Assembly (NCBI RefSeq): GCF_035582795.1
Contig: NC_134366.1
Location: 1,004,501-1,068,500, forward strand
DNA length: 64,000 nt
Direction of reading: 5' to 3'
Source: Mycteria americana
Taxonomy: Eukaryota; Chordata; Aves; Ciconiiformes; Ciconiidae
Positions 63,363-64,000 of the stretch are shown here, one piece after another. A model generated the notes under the pieces. The model was not told the origin of the DNA and made no database searches. It worked only from the letters and a program-made list of their open reading frames with translations. The position numbers and the translations under genes are program-made. Position 1 is the stretch's first letter. Each line of letters opens with the position of its first letter.

Positions 63363-64000
63363 GTGAGTAGGGGGCTGCCGCGGCCCTTCCCCGGGAAGGC
63401 GCCTCTTAAGATACTTCCTGCGGCGTTTGTAGAGTTGCTTAAGGAGTCTGGCCGCTCAAACGTGCGTTTTCGGGTTATTTAAGTCTAAAGCATCGTTTTA
63501 ATAGCCCTGCTTCTGAATAGCGGCGCTTTTTTTTTTGTGCTAAAAGAGTGAGAAAACCTCTTTCTGCCTTCCCCGTTTATCATCTGGCGGCTTTCCCTGA
63601 GCTTCGTTCCTTAGACCCGAAAACGACCCCCGTGTCGCCGGGAAGGGACGGCTCCGGGGCCCCCCGGCCCGGGCTGTGGCGGGGGCAGGAGCGGGGAGTG
63701 GGGTCAGGTGTGAATCCCGGTGCGTGGGGTCTCGGGTCTCCGGTTTCCTCCCGTGGAGGGGGGAGCGGTTGGCGGCGGCTGGAGCGCCGGGGAGAGCGAG
63801 AGTGTCGGTCCGAAGGCAGCAAGGATGGGAGATTTTATCTTGTATTCGCTTCTTCCTCTTCCTTGTGAGCATTTATGTTGTTGTTGGTTTTTTTTTCTTA
63901 AACTCGAACACCAAGTATTCTTTACCCTATGTGCTTTTATGGTGCTTTCTCTTCTGTGTTGGTTTTGCATATATTAGGTCGGAAATATTTATGAGGTGTT
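63363..64000 (+). other. KANSL1-like first intron (partial)
   Basis: CpG-rich at first, then AT-rich. I see no second exon of the family before the window ends. Confidence 0.65.

Overview
The window is vertebrate nuclear DNA, almost certainly from a bird. Intron-split genes carry vertebrate-type splice sites, the interspersed repeats are CR1 LINE 3' ends plus decayed MIR-type CORE-SINEs, and there is one 580-bp solo LTR of a kind I associate with non-galliform birds. Repeat load is low and the promoters are very GC-rich CpG islands.

Layout. (1) Bases 1 to about 14,745, + strand: the 3' part of MAP4. It holds the inter-repeat exon, three tubulin-binding-repeat exons of 93, 82 and 113 bp (the lengths I recall for tau exons 10-12), and two alternative C-termini. 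One ends QIQETSI through a terminal exon with only eight coding bases; the other is a tau/MAP2-like tail ending in QQGL. (2) About 14,750-21,490: convergent intergenic space or long 3'UTRs, with MIR relics and possible distal poly(A) signals on both strands. (3) 21,490-48,280, - strand: a complete DHX30 gene. I could trace 19 coding exons whose phases all agree; their lengths sum to 3,690 bp (1,229 residues). Exon 1 encodes an Arg-rich, mitochondrial-presequence-like N-terminus and starts on a perfect TISU element. A second, phase-matched first exon lies about 430 bp farther along intron 1 and would give a different N-terminus. A solo LTR with a 5-bp target-site duplication sits in intron 1. 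(4) 48,280-55,400: AT-rich sequence with an old L3/CR1-like LINE and no recognised gene. (5) 55,500-57,100: an orphan CpG island with ZNF143-, ETS- and RFX-like motifs and no recognised gene; candidate + strand exons of unknown identity follow at 58.2-60.0 kb. (6) 62,400-64,000, + strand: a CpG-island promoter and the first coding exon of a KANSL1-family gene that begins directly at the conserved coiled-coil region. Its start contains eight GGCCCC hexamers encoding Ala-Pro repeats.

The genes are housekeeping: MAP4 stabilises microtubules, DHX30 is a DEAH/RHA-type RNA helicase acting in mitochondrial and cytoplasmic RNA granules, and the KANSL1 family scaffolds the NSL histone acetyltransferase complex. 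They are neighbours rather than a pathway. No new multi-gene system was found. The points most worth a second look are the tau-like MAP4 tail, the dual DHX30 N-termini with the TISU start, and the compact KANSL1-like gene with its GGGGCC-type repeat. All protein comparisons rest on remembered family sequences, not on a search.
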